NCBI RefSeq assembly: GCF_006542425.1
Contig: NZ_VFID01000012.1
Location: 62,001-126,000 of the forward strand
Origin: Pseudoxanthomonas sp. z9
GTDB lineage: Bacteria > Pseudomonadota > Gammaproteobacteria > Xanthomonadales > Xanthomonadaceae
Reading direction: 5' to 3'
DNA: 64,000 nt
Below, piece by piece: positions 8,085 to 17,199 of the stretch. Below the pieces are notes generated by a model. That model was given only the letters and a program-made list of their open reading frames with translations, was not told where the DNA came from and did no database searches. The translations under genes and the position numbers were made by a program. Position 1 is the first letter of the stretch. Each line of letters begins with the position of its first letter.

Positions 8085-8110
8085 CTTGATCCGCCCCCGG
8101 GCGTCCCCAC
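8085..8110 (+). promoter_or_regulatory. Heat-shock (sigma-32-type) promoter of hslVU
   Basis: CTTGAT at 8085-8090, a 14-base spacer and CCCCAC at 8105-8110 match the sigma-32 consensus CTTGAA-N13-15-CCCCAT in position and spacing. It lies 27 bases before the hslV start. hslVU is a classic sigma-32 target, so regulation by heat shock is likely. Confidence 0.75.
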
Positions 8111-8137
8111 CTCAGGGAGAACCCCCCGGAGGCCCCC

Positions 8138-8689
8138 ATGGACCCCAGCCAGAATCCCAACGTGTTCCACGCCACCACCATCATCTCGGTCCGCCGCGAC
8201 GGTCATGTCGCCGTGGCCGGTGACGGGCAGGTGACGCTGGGGCATACCGTCATGAAAGGCAATGCGCGCAAGGTGCGCCGGCTGGGCCGCGATGGCCAGG
8301 TGCTGGCCGGCTTCGCGGGTGCCGCCGCGGACGCCTTCACCCTGTTCGAACTGTTCGAGGCCAAGCTGGAGAAGCACGGCCAGTTGCAGCGCGCCGCCGT
8401 GGAGCTGGCCAAGGATTGGCGCACCGAGCGCCGCCTCGGCAAGCTGGAAGCGCTGCTGGCGGTGGCCGACAAGGAAACCTCGCTGATCATCAGCGGCACC
8501 GGCGACGTCATCGAGCCGGAGGACGGCATCATCGCCATTGGCTCGGGCGGTTCCTACGCATTGTCCGCCGCGCGCGCGCTGCTGGCGCACACCCAGCTGG
8601 ATGCGAAGTCGATCGCGGTCGAGGCGCTGAACATCGCGGGCGATATCTGTATCTACACCAACCGCAACGTGGTGGTCGAAGAGCTGTGA
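8138..8689 (+). CDS. hslV: ATP-dependent protease subunit HslV (ClpQ)
   Basis: HslV is the proteasome-like threonine peptidase core that forms a double hexamer and degrades proteins fed by the HslU unfoldase in the cytoplasm. The sequence aligns from [23 protein letters not shown]; the catalytic N-terminal threonine would be Thr13, so 12 residues ([12 protein letters not shown]) must be removed as a propeptide, unlike E. coli where only Met is lost. The [15 protein letters not shown] segment is also typical. A GGAGG ribosome-binding site lies seven bases before ATG 8138. A sigma-32-type promoter precedes it, and hslU follows after a 98-base repeat-bearing gap. Confidence 0.97.
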   Translation: MDPSQNPNVFHATTIISVRRDGHVAVAGDGQVTLGHTVMKGNARKVRRLGRDGQVLAGFAGAAADAFTLFELFEAKLEKHGQLQRAAVELAKDWRTERRLGKLEALLAVADKETSLIISGTGDVIEPEDGIIAIGSGGSYALSAARALLAHTQLDAKSIAVEALNIAGDICIYTNRNVVVEEL

Positions 8690-8787
8690 ATCGGGAATAG
8701 GGAATCGGGAGTCGTTCGAAGCGACCCCATTCCGTCCCAATTCGGCTGCGCATACCCATCTCCTTCCCCATTTCCGATTCTCGTCCC
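8690..8787. repeat. Degenerate 'gggaatcggga' inverted repeat between hslV and hslU
   Basis: The gap begins tcgggaatagggaatcgggagtcg and ends tccccatttccgattctcgtccc, an imperfect inverted repeat related to those at 29697-29790 and 24805-24985. It separates two genes that are usually tightly linked and may form a stem-loop in the hslVU message. No promoter is evident, so cotranscription is still expected. Confidence 0.6.
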
Positions 8788-10149
8788 ATGACTGAAAACA
8801 ATTCCACCATGACCCCGCGCGAAATCGTGCAGGAGCTGGACCGGCATATCGTCGGCCAGCATTCGGCCAAGCGCGCGGTTGCCATCGCGCTGCGCAACCG
8901 CTGGCGCCGCATGCAGCTGCCCGAGGCGCTGCGCAATGAAGTGATGCCCAAGAACATCCTGCTGATCGGTCCCACCGGCGTCGGCAAGACCGAAATCGCG
9001 CGCCGGTTGGCGACGCTGGCGAACGCACCGTTCGTCAAGGTCGAAGCGACCCGCTTCACCGAGGTCGGCTATGTCGGCAAGGATGTCGAGCAGATCGTGC
9101 GCGACCTGGCCGACACCGCGGTCAAGATGTATCGCGAGCAGGCCAAGGTGCGCGTGCGCACCCAGGCCGAGGAGCGCGCCGAGGACCGCATCCTGGACGC
9201 GCTGTTGCCGCGCCGCAGCGTCGGCGTCGGCTTCGACCCGGAAGCCGCGCGCCACGAGCCGTCGGCGCAGGACAACGACACCCGCATCAAGTTCCGCAAG
9301 ATGCTGCGCAACGGCGAGCTGGACGATCGCGAGATTGAGCTGGAACTGGCCGCCAATGTCGGCGTGGACATCATGACCCCTCCGGGCATGGAGGAAATGG
9401 GCCAGCAGCTGCGGCAGATGTTCTCCAACCTGGGTGGCGCCAAGACCCACAAGCGCACCGTGACCATCAAGGCCGCGCGCCCGCAGCTGATCGAGGACGA
9501 GGCCGCCAAGCTGGTCAACGAGGACGATGTCCGCACCGCGGCGATCGAGGCCTGCGAGCAGAACGGCATCGTCTTCATCGACGAAATCGACAAGGTCGCC
9601 AAGCGCGGCGACAACATCGGCGGTGGCGACGTCAGCCGCGAGGGCGTGCAGCGCGATCTGCTGCCACTGGTGGAAGGCTCCAACGTCAGCACCAAATACG
9701 GCACGGTCAAGACCGACCACATCCTGTTCATCGCCTCCGGCGCGTTCCATCTGGCCAAGCCCAGCGATCTGATTCCGGAGCTGCAGGGTCGCTTCCCGAT
9801 CCGGGTGGAGCTGTCGGCGCTGTCCAAGCAGGATTTCATCCGCATCCTGACCGAACCCAAGGCGGCGCTGACCAAGCAGTACGTCGAGCTGATGAAGACC
9901 GAGGGCGTTGCGCTGGACTTCAGCGACGACGCCGTCGACCGCCTCGCCGAGATCGCCGCGCAGGTCAACGAACGCCAGGAAAACATTGGCGCGCGCCGCC
10001 TGCACACCGTGCTGGAACGCCTGCTCGACACCCTGAGCTACGAAGCCCCCGACCGCGACGGCCAGGCCGTGTCCATCGACCGCGCCTATGTCGATTCGCA
10101 CCTGGGCGAACTGGTGCAGGATCCGGATCTGAGCCGGTACATCCTGTAA
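8788..10149 (+). CDS. hslU: ATP-dependent protease ATPase subunit HslU (ClpY)
   Basis: HslU is the AAA+ hexameric unfoldase that recognises, unfolds and threads substrates into HslV. The 453-residue protein shows Walker [10 protein letters not shown], the pore loop [14 protein letters not shown], the intermediate I-domain (about residues 110-240), Walker [17 protein letters not shown], the second-region motif [12 protein letters not shown], and the C-terminal DLSRYIL tail that docks into HslV. Length and domains are normal. It is the downstream partner of hslV and is followed by a terminator. Confidence 0.98.
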   Translation: MTENNSTMTPREIVQELDRHIVGQHSAKRAVAIALRNRWRRMQLPEALRNEVMPKNILLIGPTGVGKTEIARRLATLANAPFVKVEATRFTEVGYVGKDVEQIVRDLADTAVKMYREQAKVRVRTQAEERAEDRILDALLPRRSVGVGFDPEAARHEPSAQDNDTRIKFRKMLRNGELDDREIELELAANVGVDIMTPPGMEEMGQQLRQMFSNLGGAKTHKRTVTIKAARPQLIEDEAAKLVNEDDVRTAAIEACEQNGIVFIDEIDKVAKRGDNIGGGDVSREGVQRDLLPLVEGSNVSTKYGTVKTDHILFIASGAFHLAKPSDLIPELQGRFPIRVELSALSKQDFIRILTEPKAALTKQYVELMKTEGVALDFSDDAVDRLAEIAAQVNERQENIGARRLHTVLERLLDTLSYEAPDRDGQAVSIDRAYVDSHLGELVQDPDLSRYIL

Positions 10150-10192
10150 CTACGTGAATCGCCGTCGTTCGCGGCGGCCTGGCGATCTTCGG

Positions 10193-10220
10193 AACGGGCG
10201 GTGCGGATGCGCCGCCCGTT
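10193..10220 (+). terminator. Intrinsic terminator after hslU
   Basis: The inverted repeat aacgggcgg ... ccgcccgtt with a 10-base loop is followed by ttcgttg, 43 bases after the hslU stop. The T-run is short, so termination may be partial. It also lies beyond the stop of the convergent hydrolase gene at 10257. Confidence 0.7.
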
Positions 10221-10256
10221 TTCGTTGACGGAACCCGGAACCTGGAGACGAACCCG

Positions 10257-10946
10257 TCAGTCGGCCGTCCGCGCCGCCTCGTCGATCAATCCCGCCACCG
10301 CCGCGGCCTGCGAGGCCAGAGAGGCGTGGCTGGCGTCCAGCGCCAGCAGCGTGCGCGGGTTCATCCGCTCGGCCATGTGCTTCTGGTTGTCCGGATGGAT
10401 CATGCGATCCTGGGTCGAGAGCTGGTACCAGCTGGGTTTTTTCTTCCAGGCCGGCGCGGTGATGGTATCGCCGAAGGTACTCGCCAGCGGCGCTTTCTGC
10501 GCGACCGCCATGACCAGCGCGTCGTCGGCGTCCAGATCCTGGCAGAAGCTTTCGTGGAACTTGTCGTACTGGATCCACAGATAGCCGTCGCTGTCGGGCG
10601 CGAGGTTGGCGATCGCGGCCGGCGGGTGCGCCTGGCTGATGCCGTCGGGGCTTTCGCCGGCGTCCGGTGCGAAGGCCGCGATGTAGACCAGGCCGGCGAC
10701 ATTGGGCAGATCGCCGGCCTCGGTGATCACCGCGCCGCCGTAGGAATGCCCGACCAGCAGTACCGGACCGGATTGCTGGGCGACCATCTTGCGGGTGCGT
10801 TCGGCGTCGTCGGCCAGCGAGGTGAGCGGAAGTTCGACCGCGCGGATGCGATCGTGGCCCTTGCGCGAGAGTTCCAGGATGACGTTTCGCCAGTGCGCCG
10901 CGCCGCCCCAGAAACCATGGACCAGGACGAGGGTGGGTGTGCTCAT
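10257..10946 (-). CDS. Alpha/beta-hydrolase, esterase-like
   Basis: This 229-residue cytoplasmic protein belongs to the single-domain alpha/beta-hydrolases. It shows the oxyanion-hole strand LVLVHGFWGGAAHW, nucleophile Ser in GHSYGGAV, and a C-terminal His in LALDASHASL. The acid residue probably lies in the STQDRMIHP segment. Close relatives are annotated only as hydrolases of unknown substrate. The ATG at 10946 has agggag upstream. It is convergent with hslU and lies 175 bases from the cytosine deaminase gene on the same strand; the gap holds nothing recognisable. Confidence 0.85.
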   Translation of the reverse strand: MSTPTLVLVHGFWGGAAHWRNVILELSRKGHDRIRAVELPLTSLADDAERTRKMVAQQSGPVLLVGHSYGGAVITEAGDLPNVAGLVYIAAFAPDAGESPDGISQAHPPAAIANLAPDSDGYLWIQYDKFHESFCQDLDADDALVMAVAQKAPLASTFGDTITAPAWKKKPSWYQLSTQDRMIHPDNQKHMAERMNPRTLLALDASHASLASQAAAVAGLIDEAARTAD

Positions 10947-11121
10947 GAGCCGACTCCCTAGGTTGAGTGGTATTGCCCGGTGACGCCGTGGCCCGGCCGG
11001 GCCGAGGCGAACTGGACTATGGCAGGCCGATCGTTCATTCCGGGTCTGCGTCCGGTTTCACCCCGATGGGGCCACGGCAATGGCGGTGACCGCCCGGGGT
11101 GCGATCAAGTCGCGGCGGCCC

Positions 11122-11571
11122 TCAATCCTCGCCGATGTCTTCGTTCCAGACCTCGGGGTTGGCGCGGATGTAGTCGCCGAGCAGGTTGATGCAGGCTTCG
11201 CTCTGGAGATCGATGACGTTGACGCCGCTTTCGCGCAGCCAGTCGATGCCGCCGCGGAAGTTCACCGATTCGCCGACCACCACCGTGCCGATGTTGAACT
11301 GGCGCACCAGGCCGCTGCAGTACCAGCACGGCGCCAGGGTGGTGACCATGATCGTGTCCCGATAGCGGCGCTGCCGGCCCGCCTTGCGGAACGCGTCGGT
11401 CTCGCCATGCACCGAAGGATCGTTTTCCTGGATGCGGCGGTTGTGCCCGCAGCCGAGCAGGCGGCCGTCGTCGTGGTACAGCGCCGCGCCGATCGGGATG
11501 CCGCCTTCGGCCAGGCCCTGGCGGGCTTCGGTGATGGCGGTCTCAAGCAATGCGCGATAGTCGATGGACAT
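11122..11571 (-). CDS. Cytosine/nucleoside deaminase of the yeast FCY1 type
   Basis: This 149-residue zinc-dependent deaminase has the CDA-fold signatures HGETDAF (zinc-binding His and catalytic Glu) and APCWYCSG (two zinc-binding Cys). The C-terminal half (VVVGESVNFRGGIDWLRESGVNVIDL...WNEDIGE) closely follows yeast cytosine deaminase, including the terminal DIGE segment, rather than TadA or the unrelated amidohydrolase CodA of E. coli. It probably deaminates cytosine or a related base for pyrimidine salvage. The frame stays open upstream to 12963 only because of codon bias; ATG 11571 gives the natural N-terminus MSIDYRALLETAITEA. It is divergent from the metalloprotease gene. Confidence 0.85.
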   Translation of the reverse strand: MSIDYRALLETAITEARQGLAEGGIPIGAALYHDDGRLLGCGHNRRIQENDPSVHGETDAFRKAGRQRRYRDTIMVTTLAPCWYCSGLVRQFNIGTVVVGESVNFRGGIDWLRESGVNVIDLQSEACINLLGDYIRANPEVWNEDIGED

Positions 11572-11685
11572 GGACGGTTCCGGGTGGCGGGCAGGGCGTG
11601 ATACTGCCATGCTCGGATGCCGGAACGGGCGTGGGGGCCGGTTCCGCTTGAACGTCACCGGGAAATTCGGGGAAGGGGGAGCCGC

Positions 11686-13290
11686 ATGGAACATCGGAAT
11701 CGACTGTCGCGCGGGCATGCCGCGTGGTTCATCTGCGTGGCGATGGCAGCGGCCATCCTGGGCATGACGGACGCGCTCGCGCAGGCCGCCGACACCACCA
11801 TCGTCCAGGGTCGCCTGGCGCTGCACTGGGGTGATCCCGCGCCCGTGTCGCGGCAACAGAAGGCGCGACCCGCGCGACTGCGCGCGGTATTGCTGGCCGA
11901 CGACGGCCGCCGCATCCCGCTCGATCCCGCCCAGGCCAAACGCGCGGCGGTGGACATGTATGCGCTGGCCAATCGCCGGGTCGCGGTGTCGTTGCCGGCG
12001 CAGGCGCGCGGTGTCTCCGCCCGGGAACGCTTCGTGGATGCGATCGTGCCCGCGGATCGGCTGGCCCAGGCGGCGCCCGTGCTGGGCGGCAAGCAGGTCT
12101 CCGCCGCAGCCGCGGTGATGGGCAACACCCGCTGGGTGACCGTGATGTGCAAGTTTTCCGACATTGCCACCGAGCAGAAGGATCGGGCGTTCTTCACCAG
12201 CCAGTATGGCAATGCGATTGGACAGCTCGGCCACTATTGGAGCGAAGTGTCCTATGGCCAGATCAACCTGGCGGGCAGTTCGGCCTATGGCTGGTTCAAC
12301 CTGCCCCATCCGCGCTCCCGCTACGTGACCACGGTCGAGGGGAAAGAGGAGGCGGATCTGGATCGGCTGTTCCAGGATTGTGTCGCCGCCGCGGACGCGC
12401 AGGTGGATTTCGCCGGCGCGCAGGGCATCAACATGATGTTCAACGGCGATCTGGACGGCTATGCCTGGGGTGGCGGTGCCTGCGCGGTGATGGACGGCGC
12501 GCGCCGATGCCCGCGCGCCACCTGGAATCCGCCGTGGTCGTTCGCCAATCTCGCCCCGCTGGCGCACGAGATGGGACATGGCTACGGGCTGCCGCATTCG
12601 GACAACTCCGACGGCGACGACGATACCTACGACAATCCCTGGGACGTGATGAGCGACGGCTGGCGCAATGCGGTCGCCGATCCGGTCTACGGCACGCGGC
12701 CCAAGCACATCAACATGATCCAGCGGGATCGCCTGGGCTGGGTGGCCAGCGCGCGCAAGTGGGTGGTGCCCGCCACGCTCTCGGGCAGTTGGCAGTTCGA
12801 GCTGGAGTACGCGGCGCTGGCCGATGGCGCCGGCCGCCAGTTGGTGGTGCTGGATACGCCGGATCAGATCGATCCCGCCTTCACGGTTTCGTACACGCTG
12901 GAGGCACGTAGCCGGTCGGGCAATTATGAGGCGGCGCTTGCCGGCAGCGCGGTGATCGTGCACCGCGTGCGCGGCGGCACGGCCTACAGCGAGGACGCCG
13001 ATTTCCCGCCGGCGAACGTGGCCAACAACGAAGGTTCGATGTTCAAGGTGGGCGAAACCTGGTCCGCACCGAATGGCGCCTACCGCCTGCGCGTGGACGG
13101 CACCACCGCGCGGGGATTCCTGGTGACGCTGACCGCGGGCGGGCAGGTTACCGGCGGGCCGTTGCCCGCGCGGGTGGGCACGCCGCCGGCTGGTTCATCC
13201 GCGCCCGCCGTCGCCGGCCCGGGTCGGATCGGCGCGCGTCCGCCGCTGCTTCGTCGCCTGCCTTTCCGGGACCCCCGCCGGATCCGCTGA
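11686..13290 (+). CDS. Secreted zinc metalloprotease (HExxHxxGxxH)
   Basis: The 534-residue protein has an N-terminal signal sequence (hydrophobic stretch FICVAMAAAILGM..., cleavage near AQA) and a catalytic motif HEMGHGYGLPH (His294, Glu295, His298, His304) followed by a possible Met-turn in NPWDVMSDGW, the metzincin layout. The N-terminal 150 residues look like a propeptide. After the catalytic domain comes a beta-rich region (about residues 360-495) and a Pro/Gly/Ala-rich end with RRLPFRDPRRIR. The TEGK and VTVMCKFSD segments fit an M6/M66-like secreted protease, but I cannot fix the subfamily. ATG 11686 has ggaaggggga upstream. The product is probably secreted for nutrient acquisition or lysis of other cells. 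Confidence 0.8.
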   Translation: MEHRNRLSRGHAAWFICVAMAAAILGMTDALAQAADTTIVQGRLALHWGDPAPVSRQQKARPARLRAVLLADDGRRIPLDPAQAKRAAVDMYALANRRVAVSLPAQARGVSARERFVDAIVPADRLAQAAPVLGGKQVSAAAAVMGNTRWVTVMCKFSDIATEQKDRAFFTSQYGNAIGQLGHYWSEVSYGQINLAGSSAYGWFNLPHPRSRYVTTVEGKEEADLDRLFQDCVAAADAQVDFAGAQGINMMFNGDLDGYAWGGGACAVMDGARRCPRATWNPPWSFANLAPLAHEMGHGYGLPHSDNSDGDDDTYDNPWDVMSDGWRNAVADPVYGTRPKHINMIQRDRLGWVASARKWVVPATLSGSWQFELEYAALADGAGRQLVVLDTPDQIDPAFTVSYTLEARSRSGNYEAALAGSAVIVHRVRGGTAYSEDADFPPANVANNEGSMFKVGETWSAPNGAYRLRVDGTTARGFLVTLTAGGQVTGGPLPARVGTPPAGSSAPAVAGPGRIGARPPLLRRLPFRDPRRIR

Positions 13291-13302
13291 AGCGCGCGCC
13301 GC

Positions 13303-14403
13303 TCAGCGACCCACGGCGGCGGTATCCACGCTGACCACCACTGACATGCCCGGGCGCAGCCGGGCCGCGGCGGCCTGCCCGTTGTCGATCGCGATTTTCA
13401 CCGGGATGCGCTGGGCGATCTTCACGTAATTGCCGGTGGCGTTGTCCGGCGGCAGCACGCTGAACTCGGAGCCGGTGGCGGGCGAGATTTCCAGCACCCG
13501 CCCGCGCAGGCGTTCGCCGCCGAGCGCATCGACGGTGAAGCTGGCCGGCTGGCCCAGCCGCACCTGTGCCATCTGGGTTTCCTTGAAATTGGCGATCACC
13601 CACATCGTGTCCGGCACCAGGGCCATCAATTGGGTGCCGTTGGTGACGTAGGCGCCCTGGCGCACCGTCACCTGGCCGAGCTGGCCGTCGCGCGGGGCGT
13701 GGATGCGGGTGTTGTCGAAATTGATCTGCGCCAGTTGCACCGCTGCGCGCGCGCTGGCGACGGCCGCCTCCAGCGCGGCATGGTTGACGTCGACGCTGCG
13801 CACGCCTTGGCGGGCGACTTCCAGGCCGGCGCGGGCCTGGCGGAGGTTGGCCTCGGCCTGCGCGTTGGCGGCGAAGGCGGTGTCGCGGTCCTGTTCGGAC
13901 AGCAACTGCTCGTGCGCCAGTTGATCGGCGCGCCGCAGCGCCGAGCGGGTGCGCTGCTCCTGCGCCGCGTTGCTGGTGATCGCCGCGCGGCTCTGGGCGA
14001 CGCTGGCCTCGGCGCTGCGGTGCTGCTGGGTCCAGTTGGCGAGGTTGGCTTCCGCCGTCTGCAACTGCGCCCTGGCCTGATCCAACTGCTGGCGGTAGAT
14101 GCGGTCGTCGATGGCGACCAGCAGCGCGCCCTTGCGCACGTGCTGGAAATCCTGCACCGGCACGTCGGTGACGTAGCCGCTGACCTGCGGACTGATCAGG
14201 GTGGTCTGCCCGCGCACCATCGCGTTCTCGGTGGTCTGGAGCGCGCTGGTGAAGGGCGGCAGTTGCCAGGCGTAGAGCACCACGCCCACGCCCAGCAGGG
14301 CCAGCAGCGCGAATCCGCCCAGGCCCAGCAGGCGACGGCGGCGGCGTGCCGCCCGGCGCGCGGCCGGTTCGGCTTGGGGAGGAGGGGGAGCGGCAGTGTT
14401 CAT
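13303..14403 (-). CDS. HlyD/EmrA-family membrane fusion protein
   Basis: This periplasmic adaptor has an N-terminal basic cytoplasmic tail, one membrane helix ([22 protein letters not shown]), a biotinyl-lipoyl half ([25 protein letters not shown]), a long alpha-helical hairpin (about residues 95-215), the second lipoyl half ([12 protein letters not shown]) and a beta-barrel region with [19 protein letters not shown]. It has 366 residues, typical of EmrA. Its ATG overlaps the stop of the upstream MFS gene (ATGA), so the two are coupled and form a tripartite efflux system with a TolC-like outer-membrane protein encoded elsewhere. The order here is transporter then adaptor. Substrates are probably hydrophobic toxicants or drugs. 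Confidence 0.92.
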   Translation of the reverse strand: MNTAAPPPPQAEPAARRAARRRRRLLGLGGFALLALLGVGVVLYAWQLPPFTSALQTTENAMVRGQTTLISPQVSGYVTDVPVQDFQHVRKGALLVAIDDRIYRQQLDQARAQLQTAEANLANWTQQHRSAEASVAQSRAAITSNAAQEQRTRSALRRADQLAHEQLLSEQDRDTAFAANAQAEANLRQARAGLEVARQGVRSVDVNHAALEAAVASARAAVQLAQINFDNTRIHAPRDGQLGQVTVRQGAYVTNGTQLMALVPDTMWVIANFKETQMAQVRLGQPASFTVDALGGERLRGRVLEISPATGSEFSVLPPDNATGNYVKIAQRIPVKIAIDNGQAAAARLRPGMSVVVSVDTAAVGR

Positions 14404-16070
14404 GCTTGTGTCGGCCGAGGAGAAGGGGAAGGCGAAGGCGGTGCGGGGGCGGGGGCGGGGGCGGGCGGATTCAGCCGTCGCCACCACAAGTCAGCGTAGA
14501 TCCAGAGCAGGGTGAAGATGGCCAGCCAGGCCACCACCAGGAAGACATCGTTGTAGGCCAGCACGTTGGCTTCGCGGGTCACCGTCGCGCCCATCGCGCG
14601 CATGCCCTGCGCGTTGCGCAGGACCGGATCGCCGAGCGTGTGCGCATAGCCGGCCGCCGTGCCCTGCACACGCGCGGCCACCTGCGGATCCAGCAGGGTG
14701 ATGTGCTCGGCCAGCTGGCTCGCATGGAATTTCTCGCGCACCACCTGGAACGTGCCCAGCAGCGCGGAGCCGAGCAGGCCACCCATGTTCTGGGTCATCC
14801 CGAACAGCACCACGAAGCTGATCAGGTTGCCGGGCTGGGACAGGATCGCGCCGATCCCGCTGATCATCGCCGGTCCGATGAAGAAGGTGCTGCCGAACGC
14901 CAGCAGGAACTGGCTGAGGTACATCTGTTCGGGGCGGGTCAGGTTGCTGGAATGCGCGTCCATGAACGCACCGTTGGCAATCAGCAGCACCGCGAACATC
15001 AGGTGCTGGCCGGTGTGCTGCGGACGGATGGTCAACGCACTGATGGCGACACCGGCCACGCAGCCGAGCAGCACCCACGCGTACATCGTGTGCAACTCGT
15101 CGTTGTTCAAGCCCAGATTCTGCATGAACCCCACCGCGCCGACGCTCTGCTCCGACAGCACGATGCGGATCAGCACGATCGACAGCGCCAGCCGCACCAT
15201 CGTGCCGCTGGCCAGCCAGCGGGTGTTGATGAGCGGATTCTTCCGGTAGTGCTCGATCGCCACCGAACTGATCAACAGCACGATCGCCATCGCCAGGGTC
15301 ACCCCCAGCCAGGGATTCTCGGTCCACCACAGATAGCGGCCGAGCGACAGCACCGCGGCCAGGCAGGCGGCACCGCCGGCGAACAGGGAGAAGGTCAGGA
15401 AATCCAGCTTCTCGAACACTTTCGAGCGATCGCTGGGCGGCAGCTTGAGCACCAGCACGCAGGCCAGCGCCACGATCGCCAGGCCCAGTTCGAACAGGTA
15501 CAGGCCGCGCCATTCGCCGTACTGCAGCAGTTCGGTGGAGAAGATGCGCGCCAGCGGCAGCGCCAGCTGGCTCATGCCCAGCCCGATCACCACCGCCTTG
15601 AGCCGCATCCGCGCCGGGAACGCCTGGATCATGTAGTACAGGCCCAGCGTGCTCAGCGCCGCGCCGACCAGCCCGTGCGCGGCGCGCACCGCGATGGCCG
15701 AACCCAGATCGTTGACGAACAGGTGGGCGAACGCGATCAGCGCGTACAGCACCAGGAAGATCTCGGTGAACAACCGCAGGCCGTACTGCTGGCGGAACTT
15801 GACCAGCAGCAGGTTGGCCGAGACGTTGGTCATCACGTAGGCCGCCGGCAACCAGGCCATCTCCCAGGCGTAGGCGCCCAGCGTGCCCTGCAGGTTCAGC
15901 AGGTTGGCGGTGACCAGGGCATTGCTCAGGCCGCCGGTGAGCGCGACCACCACGCCGACGATGGCGAACTGGATGCGGCGGCGGACCGGGTGCAGCGGAG
16001 TGGAGGGCGACCCGGGGAAGGTGGGGCGCTCGTGCGGCAGCCATTCGCGGGGGGTATAGCGGCTGCTCAC
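14400..16070 (-). CDS. MFS efflux transporter, DHA2/EmrB-like
   Basis: This is a 14-helix major-facilitator transporter of about 556 residues. Hydrophobic helices run through the protein from [22 protein letters not shown] to [22 protein letters not shown], with [12 protein letters not shown] in the late helices as in DHA2 members. It ends in a Pro/Ala/Ser tail. The start is uncertain: GTG 16070 ([18 protein letters not shown]) is chosen because the frame further upstream runs under the ubiE promoter and reads as its antisense. It exports substrates with the downstream-coupled EmrA-like adaptor. No local regulator gene is present. Confidence 0.88.
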   Translation of the reverse strand: MSSRYTPREWLPHERPTFPGSPSTPLHPVRRRIQFAIVGVVVALTGGLSNALVTANLLNLQGTLGAYAWEMAWLPAAYVMTNVSANLLLVKFRQQYGLRLFTEIFLVLYALIAFAHLFVNDLGSAIAVRAAHGLVGAALSTLGLYYMIQAFPARMRLKAVVIGLGMSQLALPLARIFSTELLQYGEWRGLYLFELGLAIVALACVLVLKLPPSDRSKVFEKLDFLTFSLFAGGAACLAAVLSLGRYLWWTENPWLGVTLAMAIVLLISSVAIEHYRKNPLINTRWLASGTMVRLALSIVLIRIVLSEQSVGAVGFMQNLGLNNDELHTMYAWVLLGCVAGVAISALTIRPQHTGQHLMFAVLLIANGAFMDAHSSNLTRPEQMYLSQFLLAFGSTFFIGPAMISGIGAILSQPGNLISFVVLFGMTQNMGGLLGSALLGTFQVVREKFHASQLAEHITLLDPQVAARVQGTAAGYAHTLGDPVLRNAQGMRAMGATVTREANVLAYNDVFLVVAWLAIFTLLWIYADLWWRRLNPPAPAPAPAPPSPSPSPRPTQA

Positions 16071-16159
16071 GGGCGGGTCGGCATCCTCTGGAAGACGAAT
16101 GGCGTTGTCACCACGGTATTGTCCCACGGCCGCGCCGGCAAGATCCCCCCGGACGGTGC

Positions 16160-16172
16160 GATAATCCGTCCC
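16160..16172 (+). promoter_or_regulatory. -10 element immediately before ubiE (leaderless candidate)
   Basis: GATAAT at 16160-16165 matches the -10 consensus in five of six bases. Seven bases (ccgtccc) separate it from the ubiE ATG, leaving no room for a ribosome-binding site. Confidence 0.45.
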
Positions 16173-16934
16173 ATGAGCGAATCCCCCTACCAATCAGGCA
16201 CCACCCATTTCGGTTTCCGCGACGTCGACGCCCGGGACAAGCAGAAGCTGGTCGGCGAGGTGTTCACCTCGGTCGCCGGCAAGTACGACCTGATGAACGA
16301 CCTGATGAGCCTGGGCATCCATCGGATCTGGAAGCGCTATTTCGTCGGCACCTGCCAGGTCAAGCGCGGCGATCGCGTGCTGGATCTGGCCGGCGGTACC
16401 GGCGACATCGCCGCGCTGCTGAAGGATCGTGTGGGCGAGACCGGCGAGATCGTGCTTGGCGACATCAACGCCGGCATGCTGTCGGTGGGCCGCGATCGCA
16501 TGACCGATCGCGGGCTGGTCACGGGGCTGGATTACGTGCAGTGCAACGCCGAGGCGCTGCCGTTCCCGGACAACAGCTTCGATCTGGTCACGATTGCGTT
16601 CGGCCTGCGCAACGTCACCGACAAGGACGCCGCGCTGCGCGAGATGTACCGCGTGCTGAAGATTGGCGGCCAGGCGCGCGTGCTGGAATTCTCGGAAGTG
16701 ACCGCGGAGTGGTTCAAGCCGGTCTACGACTTCCATTCGTTCAAGGTGCTGCCGAAGCTGGGCCAGCTGTTCGCCCGCGACGCCGGCAGCTACCAGTACC
16801 TGGCCGAGAGCATCCGCAAGCATCCGCCGCAGGAACAGTTGAAGGCGATGATGGATGAAGCCGGGTTCGCCCGCGCCAGCTACAAGAATCTCAGCGCGGG
16901 GATCGTGGCGGTGCATACGGGTTATCGCGTTTAA
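16173..16934 (+). CDS. ubiE: Ubiquinone/menaquinone C-methyltransferase UbiE
   Basis: UbiE performs the SAM-dependent C-methylation of demethoxy-ubiquinol (and demethylmenaquinol where present) in quinone biosynthesis. The 253-residue protein carries the family signatures [21 protein letters not shown] motif [21 protein letters not shown], and the second signature [17 protein letters not shown]. The C-terminal [17 protein letters not shown] is also characteristic. Length is normal. ATG 16173 follows a -10-like hexamer by seven bases. It is divergent from the EmrB-like gene and followed by a repeat element. Confidence 0.97.
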   Translation: MSESPYQSGTTHFGFRDVDARDKQKLVGEVFTSVAGKYDLMNDLMSLGIHRIWKRYFVGTCQVKRGDRVLDLAGGTGDIAALLKDRVGETGEIVLGDINAGMLSVGRDRMTDRGLVTGLDYVQCNAEALPFPDNSFDLVTIAFGLRNVTDKDAALREMYRVLKIGGQARVLEFSEVTAEWFKPVYDFHSFKVLPKLGQLFARDAGSYQYLAESIRKHPPQEQLKAMMDEAGFARASYKNLSAGIVAVHTGYRV

Positions 16935-16940
16935 GCGGTT

Positions 16941-17117
16941 CCTCCCCCTTCATGGAAGGGGAGCAAGGTTCTGCGCCAAGAGCAAATCCCCCGTCACCCG
17001 CTGGCGCGGGTGCCCGCCCCCTTTTTAAAAGGGGGCTATCACGGCGTCACGTGCTTGCAGCGACTGGCTTTTCCTCCCCCTTTTGAAAAAGGGGGACCGA
17101 GGGGGATTTGCTTCTGG
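16941..17117. repeat. Dispersed C-rich intergenic element, copy 2
   Basis: This composite repeat contains cctcccccttcatggaagggg, caagagcaaatcccccgtcacccgctggcgcgggtgcccgcccccttttt-aaaaggggg, and tcccccttttgaaaaaggggg...gagggggatttgc. It shares these modules, including the 'cacccgctnncgcgggngcccgccccctttt' segment, with copy 1 at 7231. It fills most of the ubiE to aminopeptidase gap. The hairpins could terminate ubiE transcription. Confidence 0.8.
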
Positions 17118-17199
17118 AGCCACCCCCAAGCTGCGCCGCATCAAGGCATCGGCCGCGCGGGCGGGTAAACTTGCCGCTTCACTGACGCAGGAATCCCTG

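Noticed and set aside
13303-16070. HlyD-type adaptor and MFS pair considered as the exporter of the double-glycine peptide
   Set aside because: Double-glycine peptides need a C39 peptidase-ABC transporter; this pair is EmrAB-like and 10 kb away.
14346-16172. Long plus-strand frame upstream of ubiE suggesting a fusion protein
   Set aside because: The first 600 residues are Gln/His/Arg-rich antisense of the EmrB-like gene; only the ubiE part after 16173 is real.
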